Under the pieces are notes generated by a model. It made no database searches. It worked only from the letters and a program-made list of their open reading frames with translations, and was not told where the DNA came from. Position numbers and translations under genes: made by a program. A stretch of DNA of 64,000 nucleotides from Zygnema circumcarinatum (Eukaryota > Streptophyta > Zygnematophyceae > Zygnematales > Zygnemataceae): assembly GCA_037447605.1 (NCBI GenBank), contig CM074805.1, positions 2,120,583 to 2,184,582 on the forward strand. Direction: 5' to 3'. Below are positions 48,051 through 58,812 of this stretch, piece by piece (within the stretch, counting starts at the first letter, position 1; each line of letters opens with the position of its first letter).

Positions 48051-50138
48051 GTCATGCTGTGCTGTGCGGCACATTCGCAGAGGGAGGAGGGAGCGGCGGA
48101 ATAATTTCTCCATTCATTCATTCATTCATTCGGCAACTATTTTCCTTGTCGACCGTACGGCGAATCTCGGCATGTTCCGCGGCGGGCGCTGCCCGAGATC
48201 CGATCGTCGCGCTAGCCGCGGCCCGCGACGATATGAGAGGCCGCCGGACGCGGGGAAGGAGGGAGGGGAGGGGGCGCGTACGGCCATGCTGACAGCATAC
48301 CGTACAGAGGTATTGTATGACGTCATCATCGCCATTGTGAGATCAACGCCACATCTCTCCCAAGGGCCCAGACAGACTTAACTCGCGGATGATTACAGTA
48401 CAGCAGTACGGCTCTCATCAAGGTGCGGGAACGTCCGTATTCCTTAGGGCACGGTGGGGACGCCGTGAATTGTAGATGGGCAAATAATGGAAACCGAGCG
48501 GATCAACATCGTGGGATCAATGAATGCCACGTGAGTTGATCATCTAGAGACTTCCTTAGATCAAACTAACCAGACGTCACTACCGCGGTGGGACTCTCGG
48601 AGTCGACATATGTAACAGGATGCCTAATACGGTCGCCAGGGGAAGTTGAAGGACTATGCGAGCGAGCCAGAAGTAGTTGCCAACGAACAGGGTCCTGACC
48701 ACACGTAATGACCAGTGCCACTGTCATTTCAGCCAGGGGCGGTTGCTTGACTGGCTCGACTTCGCCACAACTTAGACACATTTGTAGTGATAACGGGCGA
48801 GAACCTGTGGAAAATGTGACGTTATGCCCGAGAGCACTATCCCAATTTGATCCGCGCAAGAATTAGTCGTAGTTAGAAACTCCCCACTAACAATTAGGGC
48901 GGCCTTAGTTACCGCCGTCGTTGGCTGTGGCCACTTGCCCTGCCGCCGTGGCATCAGCGCATCCAGGATTTGAGTTTAGAGACGGCTGACCAGCGAGGCT
49001 GACCAATGAGTTGAGAGCAGAGGAGGAGTGGAGATAGTGTGGGGCTATGGGGGGAGGGGGGAGAGAGGAGGGCGGGATCGAGAGGCAGACAGAGAGGGGG
49101 AGGCTGGGAGGGAACAGGAGACGCGGGAGAGAGAGAGAGCACGCGGGTAGAGAGCGCGCGGATAGAGAGCGGAGGGAGAGTGAGATAAGAAAAATTGAAA
49201 CTTCCGAAACTTATGTTCAATTTATTTGAAGAATAAGTCCGAAAATATGTTCAGATGTTCAAAAATGTTAGTTTTACTGGATGGCGCAACCAGTGTGTGT
49301 CTGGCCGTGTACATGTAACGAAAACCACCGACATCAATACCGAATGGCATAAATACTCTGATCCACAGTATGCACGCCATTACCAATGACTGTGCGCGCG
49401 TCTTCAGTGTGGTCGCGCCATTAGAGGTAAACCAGGAAAATAGACGTGTTTGCAATTAGCATGTCTCGCACGTCTAAGACAACATCCTCAAACTTGAAAA
49501 AATCGGAAAAAATGCAACAAAAAGAAAGGAATCGAGTTTTGTCGAAAATAGAATTGATTGAGCAATGATTGACAATTCATACTGGGGGGCGGTCTGCTCG
49601 GCGTCCAGCCATGCTTGCAGAGAGCAGCAGGAGCAGCATGCATGCTTTCAAGCCAATAAAGCCACTCCCCCCTATGATGGTAGCCGAAGCCACCTCTGAA
49701 ACAATTTGAGCTTGAACTCGCCTGAATAAGTGTCCTAGTTCATTCGCCACAACTGGCTCAGCAAAACGCTGCCTCTGACTACTCTCCACATATAGGGCCC
49801 CCTTGAGAGTTACAGGCCCACTCCAGCGCGTAATGATTCAATACACTAAACATAAACGCAAGTAGTTTAGCCATGTTGACTAGTTCCCGCTAGGGTTACA
49901 AATAAGAAAATGGCCACGCCAATTCGCATTTTTTTAAAAGAGCTGATCTAGGAAACTGTTGGCAAAAAGTCAGCAGTGTGCGGCAGTTCAGAAGCGATAG
50001 GTTAACGCTTCTTCGGCTGCATAGAACGAAATTCGTCTGCTTAATTTTGAAAGAAGGTGATAACAAAAAGAGTCAGTGGTGGAGGAGTGAAGGACAAGGG
50101 TCGAAGGGAATTGCACAGTAATAAACATTTTGTTCAGG
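48051..50138. other. intergenic, 3' flank of LC8 gene
   Basis: GC-rich with CCGTAC motifs up to ~48400 and an ATTC run near 48112-48132. A GAGA-rich purine tract spans 49045-49190. The rest is unremarkable; no gene recognised. Confidence 0.6.
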
Positions 50139-52186
50139 TCAATATCCTGACTTGAAAAGGAGCACGGCATGGCTGTCGATGTAGAAATAGAGAAAGTGTT
50201 TGGACTCATGCGTTACATATGAACCTGGCAAACATAAAACGAACATGTGGAACCACACCCAAGTCAGTTAACAACGTAAGCTCAATCCTCTGAACTGATA
50301 CCAGCAGAGGTATAACTGATACCTCTTCTATACCGTCGTCCTTCAGTAAGACTGGTCTAATCTGGACAGTGAACAAAACGAAACAAGAGTGATGGAGCTT
50401 GGTGAGCAGCATCCTCTCTACAACTCTTGGACAACCTTTCTGCTCAAGCCCAACATCAGGCAACTGGAAAAAGAACGACATAGGATTGATTATCCATATG
50501 CGACATAATGCTTACATAATGTGGGCAACTTCATATGCAAACACAGGAAGGGGCTGTCGACGGCTAGTTCGATAAACTTTTGGCATGAGAGGACTGAACA
50601 CTTACCAAAACTTCGACCAACTACACAGTGCCAAGTGGGCCCGTAATTCCTGTCGAACTCTTTCTTTATGTAGGTCGCCATGTCCTTTTCTATGCTGAAC
50701 TTGTCAAGAGCCTGCCATGCTCAAATAATGCCAAAACAGTGACATCATCAACCCCGTCAAATGACATGGAGTAAAAAAGCACGCTAGGAAGCAGCAATCC
50801 CCGGTCAAGGAATTGCCCACGACCCTAACTTTCCCTAGGTTAAAAAAAAATGAAAAAAGAAAAAGATTAAGATTCCAGAATAGAGAACAGGAAAGCAGGA
50901 GAGGGAAAGGGGTTTAATCTCAGTGGCAAAATACGTCAAAAAATCTGAAATTGGATGGCTTACAATTACGCATAATTCAGCATGTATTTAAAAGTACTGA
51001 GAAGTGTCAGATAGTGCACAGAGGCGTAAACAGGAGCTAAAAACAACGTCGTCCTCTGCGAGTCTTCGCAAAGAGTAACTCCTTCAGAAACGCTGATTTC
51101 CAAATTTACCTTTTTAACCGCGAAACAACCCTTAAAGCAGTCAGCTCATTCTTTTCTCACTCCAATTCACGACAGGAAGTCAGAACACATGTTCCGTAAC
51201 CATTCAGTCTAAGTTTGTAAAGTCTGTCGAACGGATTCACTGTTGACAAAAATATTCTTTCCGTTGACCAAACCGCGAAAGCCAGCGGCTTCATGTGCCC
51301 TTAACCACCCTAATATTCCATGACCTGTACAATGAAAAGTTTGAACCAATAAACTCTCACAGGCTGCCGAATGCGAATGACCGACTCGATTCAATTCGTC
51401 CAATTTTCTCAACAACCTCCAATTCGTCCGGTTGCCGCCACTAGGGCATGTCAGACATGCAAAAATCGAACGGAAGAATTTTCTTCAGTAGTACTGCAGA
51501 TATTTTATACGGAGTACACTTTTGAAGGCGAATAGCGATGACCCCAGACTACTCGTTCTGGTATCAGATTTACGGAAGTTTTTTCTTCAGTGCTACTGAC
51601 GATTTTTAAGTGTGACATGCGCTAATTCTTGCATTTGCAGTTCGTGCTCCCCGTAACTGCAAGACTATGGAAGGACATCCATGGTGCAACGGAAGAACGC
51701 CAGACACATGACTGCCTCCCTCTGCAGGCACCTTAGTTGTCCCGTGTCTCCCTCTTAAATTATACCAATTATCAGTATCGAAGCTGACATTGACCTAAAA
51801 AGTAAGTGGCACTATCAAGTCCACCCGCTCCCGACTGCGCTAGCCATCCGCATGCCATGCAAGGTTCGATTCGCGTCCTATCGAGCGGGACCTGCTAAAT
51901 AGTACATCCACTCTTTCTCAAAACGTGAGCAGCAACGGTCTGCACGTACTCTCCCCTGAAACGTTATAGCTAGCGCCAAGCTCACCTGCTAGCTACATTT
52001 AAAGTAGAGCAATTAAAGGTCTCTAAAAAGCAAAGCAAAGGTCACAGCAAAGCAGACCCAGCGCCACAGCCATGGCGGCAAAGCTCTCCAGAACCCGCTC
52101 ACCTGCGAGGCGTACTGCACGGCGGCGGCCTTCATATCCTCGTCCATGTCAGCGCTCTTCATGGTGACACGCCGCATGGCCGCCAT
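50139..52186 (-). CDS. dynein light chain LC8-type
   Basis: LC8 is a dimeric hub that binds short linear motifs in many partners and is also a dynein subunit. Three exons, 52103-52186, 50606-50711 and 50139-50224, join in frame to 91 residues, close to the animal 89. Landmarks are [58 protein letters not shown], and [20 protein letters not shown] followed by a terminal Tyr. The conserved ligand-groove segments are intact; IDSH replaces the usual LGQV, and the chain has one residue more after FKSG. Intron 1 is long (1.4 kb) and holds an M-family MITE. Land plants keep LC8 proteins even where dynein motors are lost. The first ATG is used; an internal one lies three codons on. Confidence 0.97.
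51444..51622. mobile_element. MITE family 'M', diverged copy in LC8 intron 1
   Basis: 179 bp flanked by TA. The ends, GGGCATGTCAGACATGC and the complement of AAGTGTGACATGCGC, are a diverged version of the family ends. The core CTACTCGTTCTGGTATCAGAT matches the other copies. Confidence 0.75.
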
Positions 52187-53124
52187 TCCCCTTCGCCGGC
52201 AGCACGCCAGCGTGCCCTCCCCGCCTCCTCTTCCCCCTCTCCCCCTCTCCTCCCTCCTCCCCCCTCTTTTCCCTCCCACCCCCCCCCCTCCTCCCTCTCC
52301 CTCTCCCTCTCCCTCTCCCTCTCCCTCTCCCTTCTCCCTCTCCCTCCCTCTCCTCCCTCTCCTCCCTCCCTCTCCTCCCAAGCACCTACCGTGCTTCCTT
52401 TCTCCCTCCCTTACGTGGCCGCATGAGGAGCCTCCACGTGGGCAGACAGGTGGCTGCCGATGGTTTCGCGGACGTTCTTGCCCCGACCCATGTACTCAGT
52501 TCCCGTCGCAGCGAACTGCCACGTGGCGCGCACATGGAGCCGCGGCCTCGAGAATGTGCCGGCGCGCAAGGACCTCCGCCAGATATGGTTCCGGGGGGCG
52601 GAAGAACGTTATAACGTATCGGTACTTCGCACATCATCATTAAGTTTACTTTTGTGAAATAGAGAAGTACTACACCTCCGTTCGGTGCATCTCGGTAGGG
52701 AGGGCGAGCCGAGGGACCACTCGCCGAAAGTCATGTCCGTATGACCGTACTGGCACCAGCTTTGAAAAGCCGTACAATTCACCGTACAGATCAGCCGTAT
52801 GATCACAGAATCCAAAAAGCCGGCGGTTACAGTGTACGGCAAAATTCAGTACAGTACATCTTCGTACAGTGATGTTGCCGCGGAGCCCTACAACTGTTCT
52901 GTTTCACGTGGCGTGGGATCCCTGCCGAACAGGGAACTGCGCAGGGGCACTGAGCTATAGTGTAACTGGAACCGAACTGGAACAAGTCTGAACATCTGTT
53001 TCTAAGAGCTGAACTGAGCTGAGCGCGAACGGAGCAGCAGGGAGAGCCTCGCGCAGGTGAAGGCGCGCCTTGGGCAGGGGAGCCTTCCCCCGTCCTCGTG
53101 GTTTGGGCGCGTGGGCTGCAGGCG
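52187..53124. promoter_or_regulatory. shared upstream region of LC8 (-) and SET (+) genes
   Basis: Divergent 938-bp region. A pure pyrimidine tract at 52217-52378 with CCCTCT hexamers sits directly in front of LC8, reading as GAGGGA on its sense strand, probably in the leader. CACGTG occurs at 52435, 52520 and 52905. Between 52735 and 52872 there are about ten CCGTA(C/T) or GTAC motifs. Confidence 0.6.
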
Positions 53125-56100
53125 ATGCGGCCATGGCGTCGCTCTCCTCTGCGCGGAGCCTGGGAGCTGGCTGGGCGGTGCGGGAGGAGCCGAGGGGCGT
53201 TTGCTGAGATCCCGCTCGGTTGCTGTACCTCCAATCCTCCCTCCGCTTGTGACCCTGCAGCAGGCGCCATTGCCGAGGGCGAGCGACGCTGGAAGGGCCC
53301 TGCAGCGCCGAGGCTCTTCCTGCAGCAGAAAAACCTCCACTCCGCGGCCAACCCCTTTCATTGGCTCACGGAAGGTCTGCCTGTGTTCGTCGGATCCAGC
53401 GAGAAGGCGGGCAGGGGAGTTTTTGCTGCACGCCAGTTGGAAGCGGGGGAGATCATACACTGGGCAACGCCGGTTGTAGCTCATCCCGCGCTGGAATGCA
53501 TGCAGCAGGTTGGAATGCAGCGGGAGAATTGATTTTCTGCTGCTTTGTAAGCAGCAGCTTCTTGTTGAATAGAGCGTGTGCGTTCATTGAAACTGCAAGG
53601 TTTCGGTTGTTTTCTCGCTGACGCCACACTGCGTGTCTTAGGGTATGAAAATAACGTGCAATTCATAATAGGTTACACAAGCAAGAGGAGTAGAGCGTGT
53701 CTTGCTCTCACTTTACCACTTTTTACTATCCACCGTCGTTGGAGAGCTGTCCATATCAATTTTAAGAAGTTCACATGGATGTACGTTAAAATTATTGAAC
53801 TCATGCCCCTTTGGTAACCCTGAACTTCTACTTTGGCGAGACACAGGTCTGTTACATGTGCTTGCATCCGCTCCCATCCACAATAGAAGGACGGCTTCCA
53901 ATTGGCGGTTGTGAAGAAGCCACAGAAGCTGCATCGTCGCCTCACTTTGAAGCAAGGCCAATAGGAGATGAGATGAGGAAAAGCAATGGCTGGAACAGTT
54001 GGAACTCTGTAAAGAGGAATAGAGGATCGGTGCATCGTGCTAGCTGCAAGTTTCCGCTTAAAGACGGTCGTTCTGGGGAGATGGAGGGGGAGGTGCTCGG
54101 AATTAACGTTAGATCAAGAAGCCAGGATGTGTGGTTTTGCAGTGAAGAGTGCTGTAACGTTGCCTGGGTGAGGGTTCACAATCTATTCCGGAACTTTGTT
54201 GGAACTTCTGGATTTTAGGTCTTGTACAGTTTTCCATTGGATTCACTTTCACTTTCGTTATATTTCTCCAACAGTAGTTATTTTTTTACACTTTAAAATC
54301 GCATGTCTCATTAGCAGCGAGGGAGTTTGGAAGGTTTCAGGATGGCTTCCACAGGATAGAGGCTACTGCCGATTGGGGTCCACTTCTGGAGTATTGCATG
54401 TAAGGCAAATGCTCCCGCTGGATCCTGTGACCCAAATGAACAAAATGATTTCTTTAACATTGCTGTCGTTAGTTATTGGCGTTTCCTTGACTTACCATCG
54501 ACTCTGTAGAACTAATCATATCGCCAGTCATTTGTTTTTTCCGTGAACTGCAAACTTATTCCATGCTCCATTCGACGAGTTGTGGAATGTTTTCCCTGTT
54601 TAGTATTTTCAATTTTCCTTCCTTTTCTTTTTTTCCATTTCTTTTTTTGTGCTCATTTTCTTTTTCATATACAAAATGAGCATTTGCATTTTGGTATTAG
54701 CTTCGATACAGGCCTGTCAATTATTGAAAAGAAATCTACTTGATATCTAATTGCTAGGGATGATTCACACTCATCAAGAGCATTGAAAGGAGTGTGGCTT
54801 GGTCAAGTAAGTTTGTATCTAGTAACACCAGCCATAACTACTAGTAGTTGCCAAATGTTGAGGATGCTGCGAAGTGTTTGAAAGTCAAATTACCTCATCA
54901 CGCCGTAGTAGCGTAATAGTAAGCTATAGTAACATCTTCTCTGGAATGCTTTCACATTGTGCCAGAGATGGAGGTGTTAAGTTCTCACTGGTAGCCCGTC
55001 GCCTCGTTTGCATGGTCCTTTCGGGAACGATCTCTGCAAATGCCTTGCGACCAATGTGCTTTATGGAAGTGACGGGAACGCATCCACAACAGGCAAGTTG
55101 AGGGTGACAGTAGCTTGTACTTTGAACGGTTTAACATGGATAATGAAGCTGTTCCCATTGATTCAAGTTTCCTAGTGCGTGACTGTGGGCTGAAGCAATT
55201 TTATAATGGTGCCTTTGAATCAATACTGAGGCGATTCGATGGGCTTTCAGTGGGTGCAGGAGCATCAACTCATAGTGGATGCATTAAGGTCTGGTGGACA
55301 GTCAGCCGCGGATCTTGAATGTATGGTATTTTCTTTCTACTTTTCCTCTCCCCAGTGCTGCCAGCACAACGTAAGTCACTGTTTTGCAATCCAGAAACTC
55401 GAATATCACGATGTTGCTTTGTCCCATATGTGTTGCATTTTGTCCTTCTTTACAAGTAAAATCATATACCTGACGATTAGATATAGCCCCGGTCTTGAAT
55501 CGTTATGGCGTGGGCCTGCTTGTTTGCTTCCTTTGTTAGGAGTTCCGATGCCTATCTTAGGCTCCCTAAGGCTTGAACTCATGGTCCTTTAGAGTGCTAT
55601 GCTTGGGCTGAAATGGATGGATTCCAGTTCTGAACATTGATTGGTATTCAGCAATCATCGCCCGTCTTCACCTGAATGCCTTCCAAATCGCAATGGCTGC
55701 GCCTCTCCCTGGGCAGTCCATGCTGGACGCTGCTGCGGCAGCTGTAGAGGGTGACGGGTCTGTCGGCACGGCAATCTATATGCTCCCTTCGTTTTACAAC
55801 CACGATTGCGGTAAAGCCGTACAACCCCTGACGATGACCGTATGGATATGCTTTAAAGACTCCCTTTCATTGTGTATGTTTTGGAAAGTAGCGCGTCTTG
55901 GAGGCATACCAAGAGGCGTAGACCAGCTTTGCGTCACTTTCATGATGCCAAAGATTCATACCAGTTTGTGAGTGAAGTCAATCGTCCACAAGTTAGGAAT
56001 GCAGTTGATGATATCTGATTGGGGATGTTTTCATCAGCGTTGGAGTCTTCGCATGTTGTCCACTGTTGCAGATCCGAATGTGGACATATCGTGGCCGAAC

Positions 56101-56522
56101 AACGATGCCTCTTCGCGGCTGGTGGCACGCCGCACAATAGAGGAAGGTGGGTGGGGCCCATAGGGGGGTGAGCAAGACCCCCGCCTAGCGTCAACACTTG
56201 GCCAAGGAGTTTGGTCGGTTTGAATCGCAAAAGAAGGACCTGACGCGAGATTGGAGTCCTGTCTTCTGCTTAGAAGTGGCCAAGGAAACAGGAGTGGTGC
56301 AGTCTGCTTTCTTTGTATTGTTTGTTTTATTTCATTCGTCCTAATACGTGTTTCGATTTAATTGTTGTTGTCCTTTTTCGCTGAAACTCTTTGCGGGTCG
56401 AAGGGGAGGAGCTGCGAATAACATACTTGGACACGAGCATGGGGCGGCGAGCGCGGCAAGCCCTCCTCCAGGGCGCATACGGCTTCGCTTGTGACTGCCC
56501 TCGCTGCCGGGACGAGGAGTAG
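53125..56522 (+). CDS. SET-domain protein, ATXR4/SDG38-like
   Basis: Predicted protein-lysine methyltransferase. Eight exons, 53125-53508, 53847-54167, 54341-54399, 54966-55068, 55251-55320, 55628-55810, 56072-56146 and 56404-56522, join in frame to 437 residues. The N-terminal ~90 residues are Arg/Ala-rich, perhaps a transit peptide. Then come KAGRGVFAARQLEAGEIIHW (SET-N), a cysteine region VCYMCLHPLP...WFCSEECCNVAW resembling the MYND-like insert, ARRLVCMVLSG, NIDWYSAIIARLHLNAF, and the cofactor site MLPSFYNHDCDPN. The end, GEELRITYLDTSMGRRARQA and FACDCPRC, is the SET-C/post-SET zinc site. The order and wording match Arabidopsis ATXR4. A low-complexity insert of about 60 residues lies between the two cysteine pairs. 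A short exon may be missing near the 55068/55251 join. Confidence 0.9.
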
Positions 56523-57769
56523 TAGCGGGAGCTGTACGCAGGCAATTCAGGAATCGTAGGGTAGCAGAAGCAAAGGCCAGGTAATGAATAAAGCTGCGCG
56601 GTACATGTTTCTTTTCCGAAAATGATCCACTTAAAAAAAAAGTTCTTGGTTCTTGTGGAACAAGCAAGCAAAGATTGCCAGCGCGTCAGCCATGGCCTTA
56701 CATTGTTCTCCGTTTTGCCAAAAGCAATCAACCACATTTAAAACCTTGGAAGTTGGCAACTTTCTGCAAGATATAAAGGCCAAAAAAACACATGATTGGC
56801 TGAAGTCCTCTTTTGCCAGGCTGGTCTGGATGTCCCTAATCGCATTTCAGTGATTGCGTCTCATGAAGAAGCAGCTCCGTAAAAGCCACAACAAAGTGGA
56901 TAGCCGTATCTCACGATTCACCCGAGAGACAATGCGTTAATTCTGCCGAGTTGAGTCACATCAAGAGGTGCCAGCTCCAGTAAGCACTTGTGGGTGAATG
57001 GCTACTTCAGGATCCCCCCTTTACCTGGTTCTTTCTTAGCCTGCCCTTGTCCTGTTGCAACTGCCAAAGATCAATGAAAGAGACGGATGTATGAGGAAGC
57101 CTGGTTCTAGAATCACTACTCGACAAAGTGGCTGCCACGAATCGTCGACATTGTCTGGCATGCAAAGGCCGGCATAATGAGAAAATGGAGAAACATTCTA
57201 ATGAAGGATCAAAGTATTGCCTCCGAAGGGCCATCAGTTGTAGCCCTCAGCTTGCGTTTACCGAAACAGCCCATTTTTGGCAAATCATTCCCAAGTCAAT
57301 GAGAAAAATGCTCCTGTGAATGGAAAAACCTATGAAGCAAAACAATCTGTGGACGAATCTATAGAAAGCAAAATCGCAGGGATGTGCAGCCATAATCGTC
57401 TCGGGTCCACCGCGAGCTCAGCATGAATTCGAACGCACTATCCTTTCATATAAAACAGCTGGAAACATGTATTGTTTCTTGCACATGCACCATCCATTCA
57501 GCCAATCTTAACAGCCATGGTTGCTCGACCGTACCCGCACATTTTTCATCTGACACAACCAACAAGCATATCCTTGGACCCCCTTCGGCAAAATTTAGCG
57601 AAACTCTCCAGCATCTGATGACCAGTAGTCACCAAACAATTGCCAGTTCCAAAAATTCAGCAGTGCACGTTTCATATGCTTCTCATAGCCGCAGCAGAGA
57701 CAGCGCCAGTGCTGCACCGCCTGGTCTGCAAAGGTAAGCAGCGTTGAACAGAGAGCAAAGCATGTGTAC
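56523..57769. other. 3' flank of SET gene and possible 3' exons of the next gene
   Basis: Mostly non-coding. A candidate second exon of the small minus-strand gene, ending (5' edge) at about 57723, would encode DQAVQHWRCLCCGYEKHMKR and reach a stop near 57596, but it is unsupported by any known family. Confidence 0.4.
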
Positions 57770-57908
57770 CTTGGCCAGTCTTCCCTTTAGTCGCTGCGCC
57801 AAGTTTTTCCATTAGGTTGTGGCTCCCGCCCTGCGGAGGGCCGCTGGAGATCCCCTCCTTGTTCAGAATGCGCTGCATGGCCTGCTCCTCCTTCTTGGCG
57901 CCCGCCAT
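57770..57908 (-). CDS. first exon of a small unidentified gene
   Basis: ATG at 57908 opens MAGAKKEEQAMQRILNKEGI and continues SSGPPQGGSHNLMEKLGAAT to a GTACAC donor. That is 46 codons plus one base, with Lys/Gln/Gly-rich content. Two CACGTG motifs lie 125-165 bp upstream (58033 and 58068), which supports a real promoter here. The downstream exon suggested at 57596-57723 would give a ~90-residue protein with a CLCC cysteine cluster, but that is a guess. I do not recognise the family. Confidence 0.4.
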
Positions 57909-58812
57909 GGCTGCGACCGCCTCTATCCTCAAGTGCCCCTCGACTTTTACCCCTCCGCTCCAATTTTCCTTACTTTTGGCGTCGCTGCCCGCGGACAGAA
58001 AAAAAAGCGTTTGGGAGGGAACCAGGGAGCGACACGTGACGGCTAATGGCGATTTTGCATGGGATGACACGTGGCAGGCACAAGGCTACGGAGACATGTC
58101 ACATGGAAAGACGGAGAATAGTCAAACGGAGAGACACGGAACTGTGTTCACAGAGTGTGCAGAAAACTGGCCCTGGCCCTGGCCCCTCGGGCCCTCAGGT
58201 GGGCGGGCGGCAGCCAGGAGCGAGGCGGTGGGGGGGGTCAACATGTGGCGGTTTGAGCGCTCGATGCGCCATAATTACAAAATGAAAGTTATTTCTGAGG
58301 CTCCATTAGATTCACGTTTATTAGAAACTAAATGTAGCTTCAATTCAGAGAGGCGCAATGAAGAAAAAGAGCTTGAAGTCGATAAGTACTCATGGAATTT
58401 GCCTTTTTATTTCCAACCATGCATTAACTCGGTCGGTGCCTATGATCCCGAATGCTTCCCTGAAACCCTAATGAAATGCCCTCATGCTTCAGTAGCCCTC
58501 TTTTTCTAATGTTGCAGATGTCAGCAACAGAACTTTATTGCCGCAGCAAGCGCATGCATGCATGCAGGCAGCACACCCACTAACGTGCCCCTCCCTCTAC
58601 TCTGTGCCGAAATCGAATCGGACGGCTTCGCCATAGACGTCGCTCACTGCAAAACGGGTCTAAATAAATAAACTGCGTTCCAGGCTCTTCAGTAGACACG
58701 TTATTTGCTGCACCTCAAGACTGATAAGTGCAGACGCGGAACACTTCCAGCAGCAAAAGAGTGACGGGACAGTTGCGAGTGAAGGACTGTTTCACTCCCG
58801 CACTGTTCGCGC
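57909..58812. other. upstream region of small gene and 3' flank of amidase gene
   Basis: GC-rich next to 57909 with CACGTG at 58033 and 58068, then AT-rich. A GCATGCATGCATGCAGG run lies at 58552. No gene supported. Confidence 0.5.

Noticed and set aside
51209-51415. 68-codon minus-strand frame in LC8 intron 1
   Set aside because: No recognisable protein and no splice signals linking it to anything.
54758-54806. possible extra exon in the SET gene (MDDSHSSRALKGVWLGQ)
   Set aside because: It has splice-like edges, but including it breaks the frame to the next exon, whereas joining 54399 to 54966 keeps frame and family similarity.
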